A model generated the notes under the pieces. That model worked only from the letters and a program-made list of their open reading frames with translations. It did no database searches and was not told the DNA's origin. A stretch of DNA of 60,759 bases, from assembly GCF_000372725.1 (NCBI RefSeq), contig NW_005198801.1, positions 6,050-66,808 on the forward strand, written 5' to 3'. This stretch comes from Emiliania huxleyi CCMP1516. Taxonomy: Eukaryota; Haptophyta; Isochrysidales; Noelaerhabdaceae. Positions within the stretch are counted from its first letter, which is position 1, and each line of letters opens with the position of its first letter. Shown here piece after piece: positions 37,667 through 47,673 of this stretch. The position numbers and the translations under genes are program-made.

Positions 37667-37979
37667 CGTCGCAGCGCCGCCTCGCCGCCGCCGCCACCGC
37701 CAGCCACATCATTGTTCCGCGCTTGTGAAGAACAGTCTACAGTCAGGTGTCAGCCGCTCGGACTGGACACCTCTCGACTCAGAGTGTTTAAGTCATTTAC
37801 TTGAGCTCCCACAGTCAGCTGCTCACTGCTCAGCTCACGCGCGCGGGTAACACCTAACACGCGAGACCGGACCACTCGCTCACTCGCGCCGCGCTCGGCT
37901 CTGACTCGCCACACCGCCCCCCAGCGCTCAAACTCAAAGCCAAAATACATGTAGACAGCGGAGCGCACGTATGTTTGGG
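37667..37979. other. intergenic between convergent genes
   Basis: No gene or strong repeat seen. Confidence 0.4.
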
Positions 37980-39062
37980 TCACTTGTGACGGCTCTCGCA
38001 CACCGCGCCGCGAGGTCGCATCGGGCTGGACTCCGCCGAAGAGCAAAACGAGTCGTCGGCCGCGGCGCGTATGCCCTCCGACTCGCACGCCGTGCCGCGG
38101 TTTCCTGATAGCGGTCCGCGCCGCCTTCTCCGCCACCAATCCACGCCCTTGCGGGCGGCGACGCACAGCGAGAGAGCGAGCGACGCCGCGCCGAGCCAGA
38201 CGCCGCAGAGGGCCGCCCTGCGCCCGAGCCAGCCGCAGCTGCTCGTCGCGCCGATGTGGCGGGGGAGCGGCGGGCCGGGGCGAGCGAGCGGCGAGGCGGC
38301 CGGCTCCGGGAGGGTGCTGTTGGCGGTTGTTCCGACGGGCGGGGCGGGGAAGGTGAGCAGCTGCAAGGCGGCGACTCCGAAGGCGAGTGCGGCGGCGGCG
38401 AGCATCGGCAGGTCGAGGAGGGCCATCTCGCCGTCGAGGAGGCCTCGCCGCTTCTGCAGCGCGAGGAGAGAGGCGCCGAGGAGGAGGCCGAGCCCGAGCT
38501 TGAGGTGGCGCGCCGCGTCGTCGTCGTCGAGCTGCGGGGGGAGGGCCGCGGGTGAGAGCGATCGCCGGTGACGAGGAGGCTGGGGTGAGGCTTCGAGGGC
38601 GACCTGCGGGTGGCCGAGGAACAGGAGTCCCACCCAGCCGACGCAGAGGCCCCACGAAAGGTGCGGCCAGAGCAGCGCGTCGGCGCGTCGGCGCGGGAGC
38701 GTGAGCAGCGCCTGCGCGAAGCGGACCTCGGCGGCGCCGGCCGCGGCCAGGAGCAGGCCCATCGCGAGGTGCTGCAGCTGGGCGAGGTCACGCAGCGCAA
38801 AGTCGCACTTTTCGGCGAACGTGACCGACGGCTTGATCAGCCATCCAACCCACCCAATGAGCCACAGCCCGCAGGCGCCGGTCGCGCCTCCGGCGAGCAG
38901 GAAGGCGCGCCGCAGCGACAGCGCCTCCAGGAAGAGGCAAGCCCACACGAGCAGCACCGCTATGGCCAACACGCCAAAAATGCGGTGCGCAAGCCACACG
39001 CCGTGCGACCATTCGCCCTGATCTAGCCAGGGCACGGCGAATCTGTCGCCGCTGCATTCCAT
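37980..39062 (-). CDS. polytopic membrane protein, unknown
   Basis: Single-exon protein of 360 residues from the Met at 39062 (a longer frame starts at 39137). Six predicted helices: LAHRIFGVLAIAVLLVWACL, a second around GGATGACGLWLIGWVGWL, HLAMGLLLAAAGAAEV, HLSWGLCVGWVGLLFLGH, HLKLGLGLLLGASLLAL, and LAAAALAFGVAALQLLTF. A further hydrophobic stretch (GVWLGAASLALSLCVA) precedes a basic, Arg-rich cytosolic tail. Several helices begin with His (HRIFG, HLAMG, HLSWG, HLKLG). This recurring His is reminiscent of haem-coordinating membrane cytochromes (b561-like), but no family signature could be confirmed. Divergent in position from, but same strand as, NDUFAF5. Confidence 0.6.
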   Translation of the reverse strand: MECSGDRFAVPWLDQGEWSHGVWLAHRIFGVLAIAVLLVWACLFLEALSLRRAFLLAGGATGACGLWLIGWVGWLIKPSVTFAEKCDFALRDLAQLQHLAMGLLLAAAGAAEVRFAQALLTLPRRRADALLWPHLSWGLCVGWVGLLFLGHPQVALEASPQPPRHRRSLSPAALPPQLDDDDAARHLKLGLGLLLGASLLALQKRRGLLDGEMALLDLPMLAAAALAFGVAALQLLTFPAPPVGTTANSTLPEPAASPLARPGPPLPRHIGATSSCGWLGRRAALCGVWLGAASLALSLCVAARKGVDWWRRRRRGPLSGNRGTACESEGIRAAADDSFCSSAESSPMRPRGAVCESRHK

Positions 39063-39278
39063 TAGTGATGAGGGCGTGGGAGTGTCGCTCAGGCGAGGCA
39101 GCAGGCAGCGTGGGAGCGTCGGCCGCAACGCGCGCACACCGAAAAGAAGAAAAGTAAGCGCAGTACTCCCGCTCGCGCGAATAAAGGATAACGGACACTG
39201 TCACTGATCACAAGAGGGAGATTTCTTGTTGGGGTTCAAAAAAATCTCTCTGATCACTGGCATTGGATTGAAGATCCG

Positions 39279-40334
39279 TCACCGGCCGGGTTTGCCGAGC
39301 GGCAGCGGCGGCGGCTCGTCGAGCGGGAGCGGCCCCGACTCGTCCGCGGGCAGCCCGAGCTCTTTGAGCGAGATCTGGCCGCTGCCGCGCGAGAGGGGTC
39401 GCTGCTGCGACTCGTGCGGCGCCCACCCGATCAGGTACACCACCTGAAAGGCGGCGGGCACGTTTCCCTCCTCGTCGCCGTAAATCTCGCCGTAGGCCGA
39501 GGCGGCGGCGAGGAGCGGGTCGAGGCCGACCGCGGAGCGCTGCAGGTTGGCGGCGGACTCGGCCATCGAGCGGAGGTGGTGCCACAGCGTCCACGCGTCC
39601 GGGTAGTGGATCACGATCGTCTCGGTGTCCACCGTCGGCAGAGCGAGGCCCGACGCCTGCAGCAGCGCTCCAGCGTCCGCCATCGAGACGAGCGGGGACA
39701 TGTGCTGCGAGACGCCGCCGCGCCGCTCGAGATCGGCGAGGACAAAGGCGGACCGCATCTCCGCCAGCGTCTCGCCGCCGAGGAAGGCGCACAGGAAGAG
39801 CCCGTTCGGCTTGAGGGCGCGCCGCACCATCTTGAGCGTGCCCGGCAGGTCGTTGATCCAGTGGAGAGCCATCGAGCAGACGACGAGGTCGACCGACTCG
39901 CGCTCGAGGACCACCTCCTCCTCGTCCAGGCACGCCTGCTCCACCTCGAACGGCGTGCCCTCCGCCCCGTGCACCGGCGGCGACGGCCCGGCGGCGTCGT
40001 CCGCAGAGCGGCGCAGCATCCGCGCGGAACAGTCGATCTCACGGAGGCGCCGGATGCCGCGGTCGTTGCCGAGGGCGCCGAGCGCGCGCCGCACGTGGCC
40101 GGACCCGCAGCCCAGGTCGACCACCTCTGCAAACGAGTAGGACTCGTGGATGTCGTCGAGCCGTTCGACCAGCCGGTTCGCGACCTCGTCGCGCAGGTAG
40201 GCGTAGCGGTCGTAGTCCGATGCGGCGGCGGCGGCGTCGCGCTGCCACGCCTTCAGCCGCCGATCGAACACCTGCACGCTGGAGAGGCGGCGGACAGGCG
40301 GCCGGAGGCCGCGGAGCAGCCTGGTCGCCGACAT
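39279..40334 (-). CDS. NDUFAF5: mitochondrial complex I assembly hydroxylase, NDUFAF5-like
   Basis: Mitochondrial class I methyltransferase-fold protein needed for complex I assembly (in animals it hydroxylates an Arg of NDUFS7). 351 residues, one exon. Basic, Arg/Ser-rich N-terminus (SATRLLRGLRPPVRRLSS) looks like a mitochondrial presequence. Family blocks: VFDRRLKAWQRDAA; YLRDEVANRLVERLDDI; motif I VVDLGCGSGHVRRAL; SVDLVVCSMALHWINDLPGT; LKPNGLFLCAFLGGETLAEM; GGVSQHMSPLVSMADAGALL; VPAAFQVVYLIGWAPHESQQ followed by RPLSRGSGQISLKEL. The match runs end to end, with a short Pro-rich tail added. Start chosen because it places the presequence directly before VFDR. Confidence 0.93.
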   Translation of the reverse strand: MSATRLLRGLRPPVRRLSSVQVFDRRLKAWQRDAAAAASDYDRYAYLRDEVANRLVERLDDIHESYSFAEVVDLGCGSGHVRRALGALGNDRGIRRLREIDCSARMLRRSADDAAGPSPPVHGAEGTPFEVEQACLDEEEVVLERESVDLVVCSMALHWINDLPGTLKMVRRALKPNGLFLCAFLGGETLAEMRSAFVLADLERRGGVSQHMSPLVSMADAGALLQASGLALPTVDTETIVIHYPDAWTLWHHLRSMAESAANLQRSAVGLDPLLAAASAYGEIYGDEEGNVPAAFQVVYLIGWAPHESQQRPLSRGSGQISLKELGLPADESGPLPLDEPPPLPLGKPGR

Positions 40335-40909
40335 ATATTTTTCTGCGAGTGTTTCTCTTTTTATCTCCTTTGAGCTACGCCACCTTCGACAGAGAGATTT
40401 TCCAGTCATGTAGCTCTTACGAACATACCCGAGGGTGAACTGCTGACAGGGTTTGCGATGAGGAGCGATCCGAACGTGGTATTCGGGTGATCAGATCACT
40501 ACTAGACACTACCGCGCCGAAGCGCTTGGAGCAAGGCCAAGGGAACTGCCACGTATGCGGTATGGGTCCCAGACTAGCACCCCACCTCGCGAGCCGACGT
40601 TCTGGCTCAGCGAGGTTGCTATTTTTGAAAACCAACATTTCTTCACCTTCGATGCCTGCATTCAGTTGTGCGCCAAAATTCTCCTTCTTTCTAATCCCTA
40701 ATCGAACCCTGGTAGCTTCTGGCCAGCCCGCAGGAAGGAGCCAACCATTTGGCGCTCGTTTAGCAGTCCGGGCGGCCCGTGCTGTGCGACCAGTTCAGCC
40801 GGTACAGAGTTTGCGAAGCGGTTGATGCAGAACCACCTGCGCGAGAGGGATTGGGGGGGGGGTGCTCACTGAGTGGCTGCGCATGGCAAGCGGGTGCAAA
40901 CGGCGCGCA
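40335..40909. other. intergenic
   Basis: No gene seen. A run of nine G lies at about 40853-40862. Confidence 0.4.
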
Positions 40910-41770
40910 TCACTTGTTCGAACAAAGCCACGCGTTGCCCACCGTCTTGGGCTGCAGCCGACTGAACTTCTTGATGTTGGACGCATTCACAAAGGCAATC
41001 ACAGAGTAGCGTGCCGCGAGGTCGAGTGTGGGCGAATCGAGCAGGTTGTGGAGGTGTTCGTTTGGGAAGTTGATGACATTGCGGCAGTCGAATCTCATGC
41101 CGCACTGCTCCTGGACCACGTAGGATGTATACGAAAGCGATTGCACCAGCCGGAGCAGCGTCTCGGCGGCGGGGTGATGCGCAGCCAGCTCCATACTGAA
41201 CACAGGACGGTCACGGGCAAGGGTCGATCGCATTCCTGACACGGCCAGGGCTTCCATGCCCTCGAGGTCCAGGTGAGCGAAACCGAGCGGGCTGTTCCAC
41301 TCCTCCACCAGTGAATCGATGGTGCGCACCGCAACATCGTGCGCCGGGTTGCTGTTGTCGGTCCGTGCCGCTGATCTCTGCTGGATGTCACCAATTTGTA
41401 TTGACATGTCGAATCCAACACCGCCTTCCGTCTTGCCATGCAGCACGCCGGACGCGTTGGAGACAGCCGCCACATACGTGCGGAGGTTTCTGTGAGCTTT
41501 CATGCAGCTGCCCAGCGTTCGTACGAGCTTCCGGGACGGATCGACGGCGCGGACCGTGCGCTCCGGCTGCTGGCAGGCATACATGCATGACCACGAACCG
41601 TCACGCGCTCCCACATCGAGCACGTCGCCCGAGCGAATGGCTCCGGGCTCGTTGAACAGGCCGTGCACGATTGCGTTGAAGCTCAGCTCCGACATTGGTT
41701 TGTTGCACAGGCCGTTTCGCAGAGTGGAGCCGATCTCGCTGAGCAGAGCCGCCACAACGACAGGCAGCAT
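40910..41770 (-). CDS. FkbM-family methyltransferase
   Basis: 286-residue SAM-dependent O-methyltransferase of the FkbM type, usually acting on sugars or small metabolites. Motif I DVLDVGARDGSWSCMYACQQ; motif II VRAVDPSRKLV; middle block NLRTYVAAVSNASG; signature RTIDSLVEEWNSPLGFAHLD followed by LEGMEALAVSGM, the Leu-Asp-Leu-Glu-Gly block typical of FkbM; then PVFSMELAAHHPAAETLLRL. The N-terminus (MLPVVVAALLSEIGSTL) is weakly hydrophobic and could be a short signal. AT content is slightly higher than in neighbours, with normal codon diversity. Single exon. Confidence 0.85.
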   Translation of the reverse strand: MLPVVVAALLSEIGSTLRNGLCNKPMSELSFNAIVHGLFNEPGAIRSGDVLDVGARDGSWSCMYACQQPERTVRAVDPSRKLVRTLGSCMKAHRNLRTYVAAVSNASGVLHGKTEGGVGFDMSIQIGDIQQRSAARTDNSNPAHDVAVRTIDSLVEEWNSPLGFAHLDLEGMEALAVSGMRSTLARDRPVFSMELAAHHPAAETLLRLVQSLSYTSYVVQEQCGMRFDCRNVINFPNEHLHNLLDSPTLDLAARYSVIAFVNASNIKKFSRLQPKTVGNAWLCSNK

Positions 41771-41937
41771 ATCGAGTAACTTGAAAGGGCGCTGACAGGC
41801 GTCGCAAACAACTGCTCCGGTGTGAAGATTTCGTAGACAGAGAGAGAGAAAAGAGAGACGGAGTTTGTGTTCTCTAGGCCCCTAAGGGCCCTACGCGCGG
41901 CGTGAGAGCTCGGAAGCGAGAGGGCCCAACTTGAGAA

Positions 41938-42035
41938 AAGAAAGAAAGAAAAGAAAGAAAACAGGCAACCCAAGGGAGGGATGGGAGGACGGCACGCCGC
42001 CACCACACAGGGATTTTAAGGAGAGGTGTGTGGTG
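41938..42035 (+). repeat. dispersed repeat (AAAGAAAACAGG..GGATGGGAGGACGG)
   Basis: Copy of the block also at 20940-21030 (plus) and 51728-51825 (minus). It ends ACACAGGGATTTTAAGGAGA directly before the inverted repeat. Confidence 0.8.
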
Positions 42036-42044
42036 CGCTAGCCG

Positions 42045-43195
42045 TATCGTGCTTTTTGGGTTGGGTTGGGTTGTTGGGTTGGGTTGGGTTGTTCCGCGTG
42101 AGGTTGGGTCGTCGGCGCGAAGGGTGAGGTCTCGACCGCCGCCGCTCACGCCAGCGGACGGCCACTGCCGGTGTTTTTGGCTTCGCCACCGTCCAAGGCG
42201 TGCGCCATGCGCTCGCCGGCATCGAGCGAGCAACGTGTTCGACCGACCGGCTTGCTGTGTGGCCGCCTTCTTGTGGCTCTCGTCGAGAGCGTTTTGCGTC
42301 CCGGCGGGTGGGAGAATGTGTGTCGTTGATGTGTCACTGTGTGCGTCACATCGATGTGGGTAACAAGCACGGTCGATCCGTCAAAGCGATACACTCGTTC
42401 CTATCACGCTGGAAGGCTTGCACGGAGCTCTGTGCCGGCACACAGAAGAGCCGTGCGGCAAGAAGAGCTCGATGGGGAGCGAGAACTGCCAGAGGTGCTC
42501 ACCCAGGTTTCGGAAGTCCGCCTTGATGCGGTCAGTCCCCCCCAGGTTTGACCGCGCAGCTCGCAAGACTCGTCGAACACTCGTAGCCTTTCTGCGCCTC
42601 TGACTCTGCAAGCTATGCGCCGGGAAGAGCAGTTTATTCGCAATATATCGACGAGTTCGAGAGAGCCACAGGCTTTCGCTCGGGAGGGATTGAGTGCGTC
42701 GCGACGGACTTCAGGCTACACCTGAAAATCTGACGGTTCTCGCTCCCCATCGAGCTCTTCTTGCCGCACGGCTCTTCTGTGTGCCGGCACAGAGCTCCGT
42801 GCAAGCCTTCCAGCGTGATAGGAACGAGTGTATCGCTTTGACGGATCGACCGTGCTTGTTACCCACATCGATGTGACGCACACAGTGACACTTCAGACGA
42901 CACACATTCTCCCACCCGCCGGGACGCAAAACGCTCTCGACGAGAGCCACAAGAAGGCGGCCACACAGCAAGCCGCTCGGTCGATCACGTCGCTCGCTCG
43001 ATGCCGGCGAGCGCATGGCGCACGCCTTGGACGGTGGCGAAGCCAAAAACACCGGCAGTGGCCGTCCGCTGGCGTGAGCGGCGGCGGTCGAGACCTCACC
43101 CTTCGCGCCGACGACCCAACCTCACGCGGAACAACCCAACCCAACCACAACCCAACCCAACACGAAACAACCCAACTCAACCAACGCACGATTCT
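42045..43195. repeat. 1.15-kb inverted repeat: copies 2 and 3 of the 600-bp family
   Basis: Arms 42045-42487 and 42738-43195 are reverse complements of each other and both match 11540-11990. The loop 42488-42737 matches, inverted, the right flank of copy 1 (11995-12140). Both outer ends are GGGTTG-type G/T-rich tandem sequence (42054-42090 and 43135-43185 as CCCAAC). Non-coding as far as can be seen. Confidence 0.85.
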
Positions 43196-43472
43196 CAAGT
43201 TGGGCCCTCAGCGAGCTTTGCACGGCGATCGAGGATGGCACGTTCCGCGTGGTGTGACACAAATGAGAGGCGGGAGTGGGGAGGGTACGCAGTGCCCCCT
43301 CTCTCTTTTCTCCCAGTAAGCTAAAAGTACGTATTGCAATACACAGCAGGGAACACCCAGCTCCCGGCGGCCGCGCATCGGTGGTCCGCTTGAGCGCCAT
43401 CCACCCATCCTGGCAACCATCCTCCGCCCGTCGTCCACGTCCACCTCATCCCCGCTCGGCCGCGCGCTGCGG

Positions 43473-44884
43473 ATGCGCGGCTCGCGCCCGCCGAAGAAGC
43501 CTCGGGCCATCGCTGCGGAGGGCTCGACGCTCGCTCGCGCTCCTCCGCTGCTCCGTGTTTGCTCCTACAACGTGCTCGCGCAGACGCACCTCGAGACGCA
43601 CAGCCACCTCTACCGCGGCGCGCCGCCCGACGCGCTCGACGGGCCGACGCGGCTCGCGCGGCTCATCTCTCAGCTCGCCGGCCTGGGAGCGGATGTGCTC
43701 GCGCTGCAGGAGGTGGAGCCTCCTGTCTTTGCCGCGCTCAGCCAGGCGCTCGGCGCGTGCGGCGTGCGCGGCGTGTACAAGCAGCGCACCGGCGCCGGCC
43801 AGCCCGACGGCGTGGCGGTCTTCCTCCGCACGCCGCGGCTGCAGCTGCTGTGCGTCGAGGAGGTCGAGTTTGCGGCGCTGGCGAAGCGGGAGCCCGACCT
43901 CGTTGTGCCCCCGCCGAGCGCCGAGCTCGCGCTGCGGCTGCGCAGGCAGGCGGACAAGGGCCAGGTCGCCCTCCTCGTGACCGTCCTCGACACACAGAGC
44001 GGTGGGGAGAGATAGAGCCTCCAGAGCAGAGAGCGACGCCGGAGCGGGGAGAGAGAGTCGAAAGAGCAGGGCCTAGTCTCTGCGCCCCTCGGCTGCTCCC
44101 TCCCCGCCCGACACGCCCCGCCCCCGGGCCGCAGGCGCCCGCCTCGTCGTCGGCTGCACCCACATCTTGTTCAACCCGAGCCGTGGCGCGGTCAAGCTCG
44201 GCCAGGTGCGAGAGCATATTTTGCTATATTATATCAAGCTCGGCCAGGTGCGAGAGCTCATCATGTTATATTATATCAAGCTCGGCCAGGTGCGAGAGCT
44301 CATCTTGTATCAAGCTCGGCCAGGTGCGAGAGCTCGTCACGAGGGCGCAGAGGGGCGCTGCGGCGGCGGGCGCGGGCGTCGTGATCTGCGGCGACTTCAA
44401 CTGCTCGCCGACGTCGCTGCTCCGCTCCTACCTGGGCGGCTCGCCGGTCGACGCGCCGCTGAGCGAGGAGGAGCTCTGGGACGGGTCGGCAAGCCTCAAG
44501 TGGGGAGGAGGGGCCCGGCGGGGGCGAGGCGGGCGTGCGGCGGGGCGGGGCGGAGGAGGGCGCCACCGCGGCGGCGCTCCCGCCGACGCGCCGCGCGTGG
44601 TCGCCGCGCCGCACCCGCTGGCCGATCGGCTGAGGAGCGCCTACCTGGCGGCGGGAGGGAGGGAGCCGGATGCGACGACCTGCCACGCCGACGCGTGCGG
44701 CACCGTCGACTACATCATGTACGACGCGCGCGCCCTCTCGCCGCGCACGCTGCTGCCGACGCCGTCGCTGCGCGAGGTGCTCGCCGAGGGCGCGCGGTGG
44801 CCGTCGCGACAGCGGCCGTCGGACCACGTGCCAATCGCCTGCGACTTGGAGGTGCTAGTGGCGGGGGGAAGAGGGGGGGAATGA
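43473..44884 (+). CDS. endonuclease/exonuclease/phosphatase (CCR4/PDE12-like) protein
   Basis: Mg-dependent nuclease or phosphodiesterase of the EEP fold, CCR4/Angel/PDE12 group. Exons 43473-44001, 44135-44205 and 44324-44884 (386 residues), phases 1 and 0. Catalytic landmarks: VCSYNVLAQTHL (Asn), DVLALQEVEPPVF (catalytic Glu), DGVAVFLRTPRL, ARLVVGCTHILFNP (His region), VVICGDFNCSPTSLL (Asp/Asn), CGTVDYIMYDARALS, and SDHVPIACDLEV (C-terminal Asp-His). All expected active-site positions are present. A Gly/Arg-rich insert (about residues 245-285) is specific. Likely roles by family are poly(A) shortening or 2',5'-oligoadenylate removal. Intron 2 (44206-44323) consists of near-perfect tandem copies of the flanking exon junction. 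Confidence 0.85.
44206..44323 (+). repeat. intron made of tandem exon-junction copies
   Basis: AAGCTCGGCCAGGTGCGAGA starts at 44194, 44236, 44278 and 44312 (units 42, 42 and 34 bp). Splicing from the first CAG|GTGCGAG to the last CAG|GTGCGAG removes exactly the extra copies and joins VKLGQ to VRELVTRAQRG in frame. Without splicing, the 34-bp unit shifts the frame. Confidence 0.9.
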
Positions 44885-45100
44885 CTTACGTTTAAACAGA
44901 TCAAGATGATGTTTGTCGATGATTGCGTGCGTTCGTTGTTCGACGACGGGGGTCTCACACAAAGGCCTCTCCCTCCTCCTCCTCCTCTTCCTCTCCTTCC
45001 TCCTAGATAGAGCGTCGCGTCCTACCACAAGCTCAAGGGAGGTGCACTGTGAACGTGGAGCGACATAATAGGCTCGGGAGCTCAGGCCCATCTTCGTGCG

Positions 45101-45952
45101 ATGCGCAGCGCCCTGCTTCTCGCTCTCGCCGCGCCTGCCGCGGCGCTCGCGCCGGGCAGCATGCTCAGCAGCAGCCGCGTGGTGTGCCGCGGGGGCGCGC
45201 CCGACATGATCGAGCGCGGCTCAAAAGTGCGCGTGCTGCGGCCCGAGTCTTACTGGTGCGGCGCCACCACGACCCTCATTGCACCATCCTCAGACCAACG
45301 CGATGGCGAGCCACGTAGCCTGCGGCGGGCGTCGCTGGTCGCCCGCTGGGCGCACCGCCCCGTCGCCGCGCTCGCACGTCACTTACTGTGGGCCCCACTT
45401 CTGGTCAACGCCGCCGCCGCCGCTGCCCGAGCTGCCTCGCCTTCACCTCTGTAGGTTCCAGGAGTGCGGCTCGGTCGCTACCATCGCCAAGGGTGGCGAC
45501 CGGTATCCGGTGGTGGTGCGCTTCGAGAAGGCGCGCCGCACCCCCGTCCTCGCCAGCGAGTGCGTGTTTGACTGCGTGCCGGCCGCTGGCGGCTGCCGCC
45601 CCCTCCCCCGCCCTCCCCCGCCTCCCCCGCCGCCGCGGCCGGTGAGTTTCGCGCGCGCCCGCCACCAGGTGAACTACGCCGGTGTCGCGACCAACAACTT
45701 TGCGCTGGATGAGCTTGTGGAGGCGCGTCGTTTCTCTCGCTGCCAGCCCGCCTCCCGCCTCCCCCCCCCCCCCTCGCCAGCGCCCCTATGCATTTAGAGC
45801 CGCGCCCCCTCTGCTTCTCTCGCTGAGGCGGACCCGCCCGCCTTGCACAGGTGGAGGCCCCCGCCAAGAAGAAGGCGGCGAAGGCGGCTCCGGCGGCGAA
45901 GGAGGGTGCTCCCGCCGCCAAGGCTGCTCCTGCGGCGAAGGAGGTTTGCTGA
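45101..45952 (+). CDS. psaE: photosystem I reaction centre subunit IV (PsaE), nuclear
   Basis: Stromal PSI subunit with an SH3-like fold that helps dock ferredoxin. Exons 45101-45255, 45455-45530, 45669-45722 and 45851-45952 (128 residues). Donors GT, GC, GC. The leader MRSALLLALAAPAAALAPGS is a signal peptide followed by a short transit-like stretch, as needed for a secondary plastid. Mature part: [20 protein letters not shown], then GSVATIAKGGDRYPVVVRFE, then KVNYAGVATNNFALDELVEV, a near-complete PsaE signature. A Lys/Ala/Pro-rich tail (APAKKKAAKAAPAAKEGA) follows, which cyanobacterial PsaE lacks. The stop TGA at 45950 is in frame, but GAG|GTTTGC could be a donor leading into the gap. Three introns in a protein of this size confirm a nuclear gene. 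Confidence 0.93.
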
Positions 45953-45989
45953 CCCCACGGAAGGGGGGGGAGGGTTCCCGGGGGGACCA

Positions 45990-46780
45990 NNNNNNNNNNN
46001 NNNNNNNNNNNNNNNNNNNNNNNNNNNNNNNNNNNNNNNNNNNNNNNNNNNNNNNNNNNNNNNNNNNNNNNNNNNNNNNNNNNNNNNNNNNNNNNNNNNN
46101 NNNNNNNNNNNNNNNNNNNNNNNNNNNNNNNNNNNNNNNNNNNNNNNNNNNNNNNNNNNNNNNNNNNNNNNNNNNNNNNNNNNNNNNNNNNNNNNNNNNN
46201 NNNNNNNNNNNNNNNNNNNNNNNNNNNNNNNNNNNNNNNNNNNNNNNNNNNNNNNNNNNNNNNNNNNNNNNNNNNNNNNNNNNNNNNNNNNNNNNNNNNN
46301 NNNNNNNNNNNNNNNNNNNNNNNNNNNNNNNNNNNNNNNNNNNNNNNNNNNNNNNNNNNNNNNNNNNNNNNNNNNNNNNNNNNNNNNNNNNNNNNNNNNN
46401 NNNNNNNNNNNNNNNNNNNNNNNNNNNNNNNNNNNNNNNNNNNNNNNNNNNNNNNNNNNNNNNNNNNNNNNNNNNNNNNNNNNNNNNNNNNNNNNNNNNN
46501 NNNNNNNNNNNNNNNNNNNNNNNNNNNNNNNNNNNNNNNNNNNNNNNNNNNNNNNNNNNNNNNNNNNNNNNNNNNNNNNNNNNNNNNNNNNNNNNNNNNN
46601 NNNNNNNNNNNNNNNNNNNNNNNNNNNNNNNNNNNNNNNNNNNNNNNNNNNNNNNNNNNNNNNNNNNNNNNNNNNNNNNNNNNNNNNNNNNNNNNNNNNN
46701 NNNNNNNNNNNNNNNNNNNNNNNNNNNNNNNNNNNNNNNNNNNNNNNNNNNNNNNNNNNNNNNNNNNNNNNNNNNNNNNN
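45990..46780. other. assembly gap (791 N)
   Basis: Run of 791 N between psaE (plus) and the PX-domain gene (minus). Confidence 1.
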
Positions 46781-47267
46781 CCGGAGGGAAGAGGGCTGGA
46801 GGCGAGCGGAGCCGCCGCGCCGAGAGCGCGGTGAGACGCGTAGAGCGGAGTGCCGAGGCAGAGCTGCAGGAAGTGGTTGAGGCCGAGCACGCGCGCCTAG
46901 ACCGCGCCTCGCACGCGTGAGGGCGCGCCGCGGGCCCAGTGCGGAGCCGGCGGCGGAAGGGTTCGCCTCGATAACCTCTGGCCGCATGCGCCCAAACAGA
47001 GCCTTGGGCGGCATGGGCGGCGCGGATCCGAGCTGCTGCAGGAGCGTCGTGCGGAGGTCCTCCCACTCGCGGTACCGCCGAAACACGACCCACGACGCGG
47101 AGCCCTTCTTCACTGTGAGCACGTACACCGTGTATGGACTGCACGCAGGCGGACGGCGGCCTCATGCGTGCACGCGCGGGGTGCGATATGGGACACTGGG
47201 TTCGGGACACGCACTTTTGATCTGGGCTCGCCGTGTGGAAGGCGGTGATTACTGCGGAGACGGACAT
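46781..47267 (-). CDS. PX-domain (sorting-nexin-like) protein, N-terminal part
   Basis: Phosphoinositide-binding PX domain, likely on endosomes. Exons 47215-47267, 46967-47138 and 46896 leftwards into the gap. Splicing (GT phase 2, then GC phase 0) gives MSVSAVITAFHTASPDQNPY, then TVYVLTVKKGSASWVVFRRY, then REWEDLRTTLLQQL..PPKALFGR.RPEVIEARVLGLNHFLQLCL. This holds the PX hallmarks: the RRYREW basic/aromatic motif that contacts PI3P, the PPK loop, and the final R..GLNHFLQ helix. The protein begins directly with the PX domain. Everything downstream of about residue 90 is lost in the gap. Confidence 0.82.
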
Positions 47268-47314
47268 GGAAGGCGCGAGGTCCGCCAGGCGAGCCAGCTG
47301 CCCGACTGAAGGCT

Positions 47315-47395
47315 GCCAGGAAAAGAATTCTTAAGATACAATCTCTCACAGCACACTGGCACGACAAGGGCGCGGACTGGCGCGGACTGGCACAC
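47315..47395 (-). promoter_or_regulatory. recurrent promoter-like module, copy E (PX gene)
   Basis: On the minus strand: two GCGCCAGTCC repeats, GTGTGCTGTGAGAGATTGTA, then TCTTAAGAATTCTTTTCCTG and GCAGCC, about 50 nt upstream of the ATG at 47267. GCTGCCAGGAAAAGAATT also occurs at 50578-50596 and 51289-51307. Confidence 0.45.
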
Positions 47396-47673
47396 ACACA
47401 GGCTCACCACCGGAGCCGCCTAAGCGACTCCGCAGAAGAAAAGTACGGCGCAGAAAACCTAACTCAATCGACCTTATACTGCGGTGGTGTGAGTGAATGC
47501 ACCATGAGTCAACGCATGAGCAAAAACCTGACGAGGCCTGTGCGCTCTACGACGCTTGTCCCTCTCTCAGACAGACTGCCACCCTCTGCATGACTAGTAG
47601 ATCAGAGGGTGGGGCGCGCTCGCGCATCAGCTTTCCCGGAGCAACAGTACTACGCTCTGCGAAAGCGTCGCGC
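47396..47673. other. intergenic
   Basis: No gene seen between the PX promoter region and the 3' end of the next minus-strand gene. Confidence 0.35.

Noticed and set aside
44167..44895. Read-through of the tandem junction copies as protein (repeated KLGQVRELI..)
   Set aside because: The 34-bp unit breaks the frame, and the nuclease active-site blocks GDFNCSP and SDHVP are reached only by splicing.
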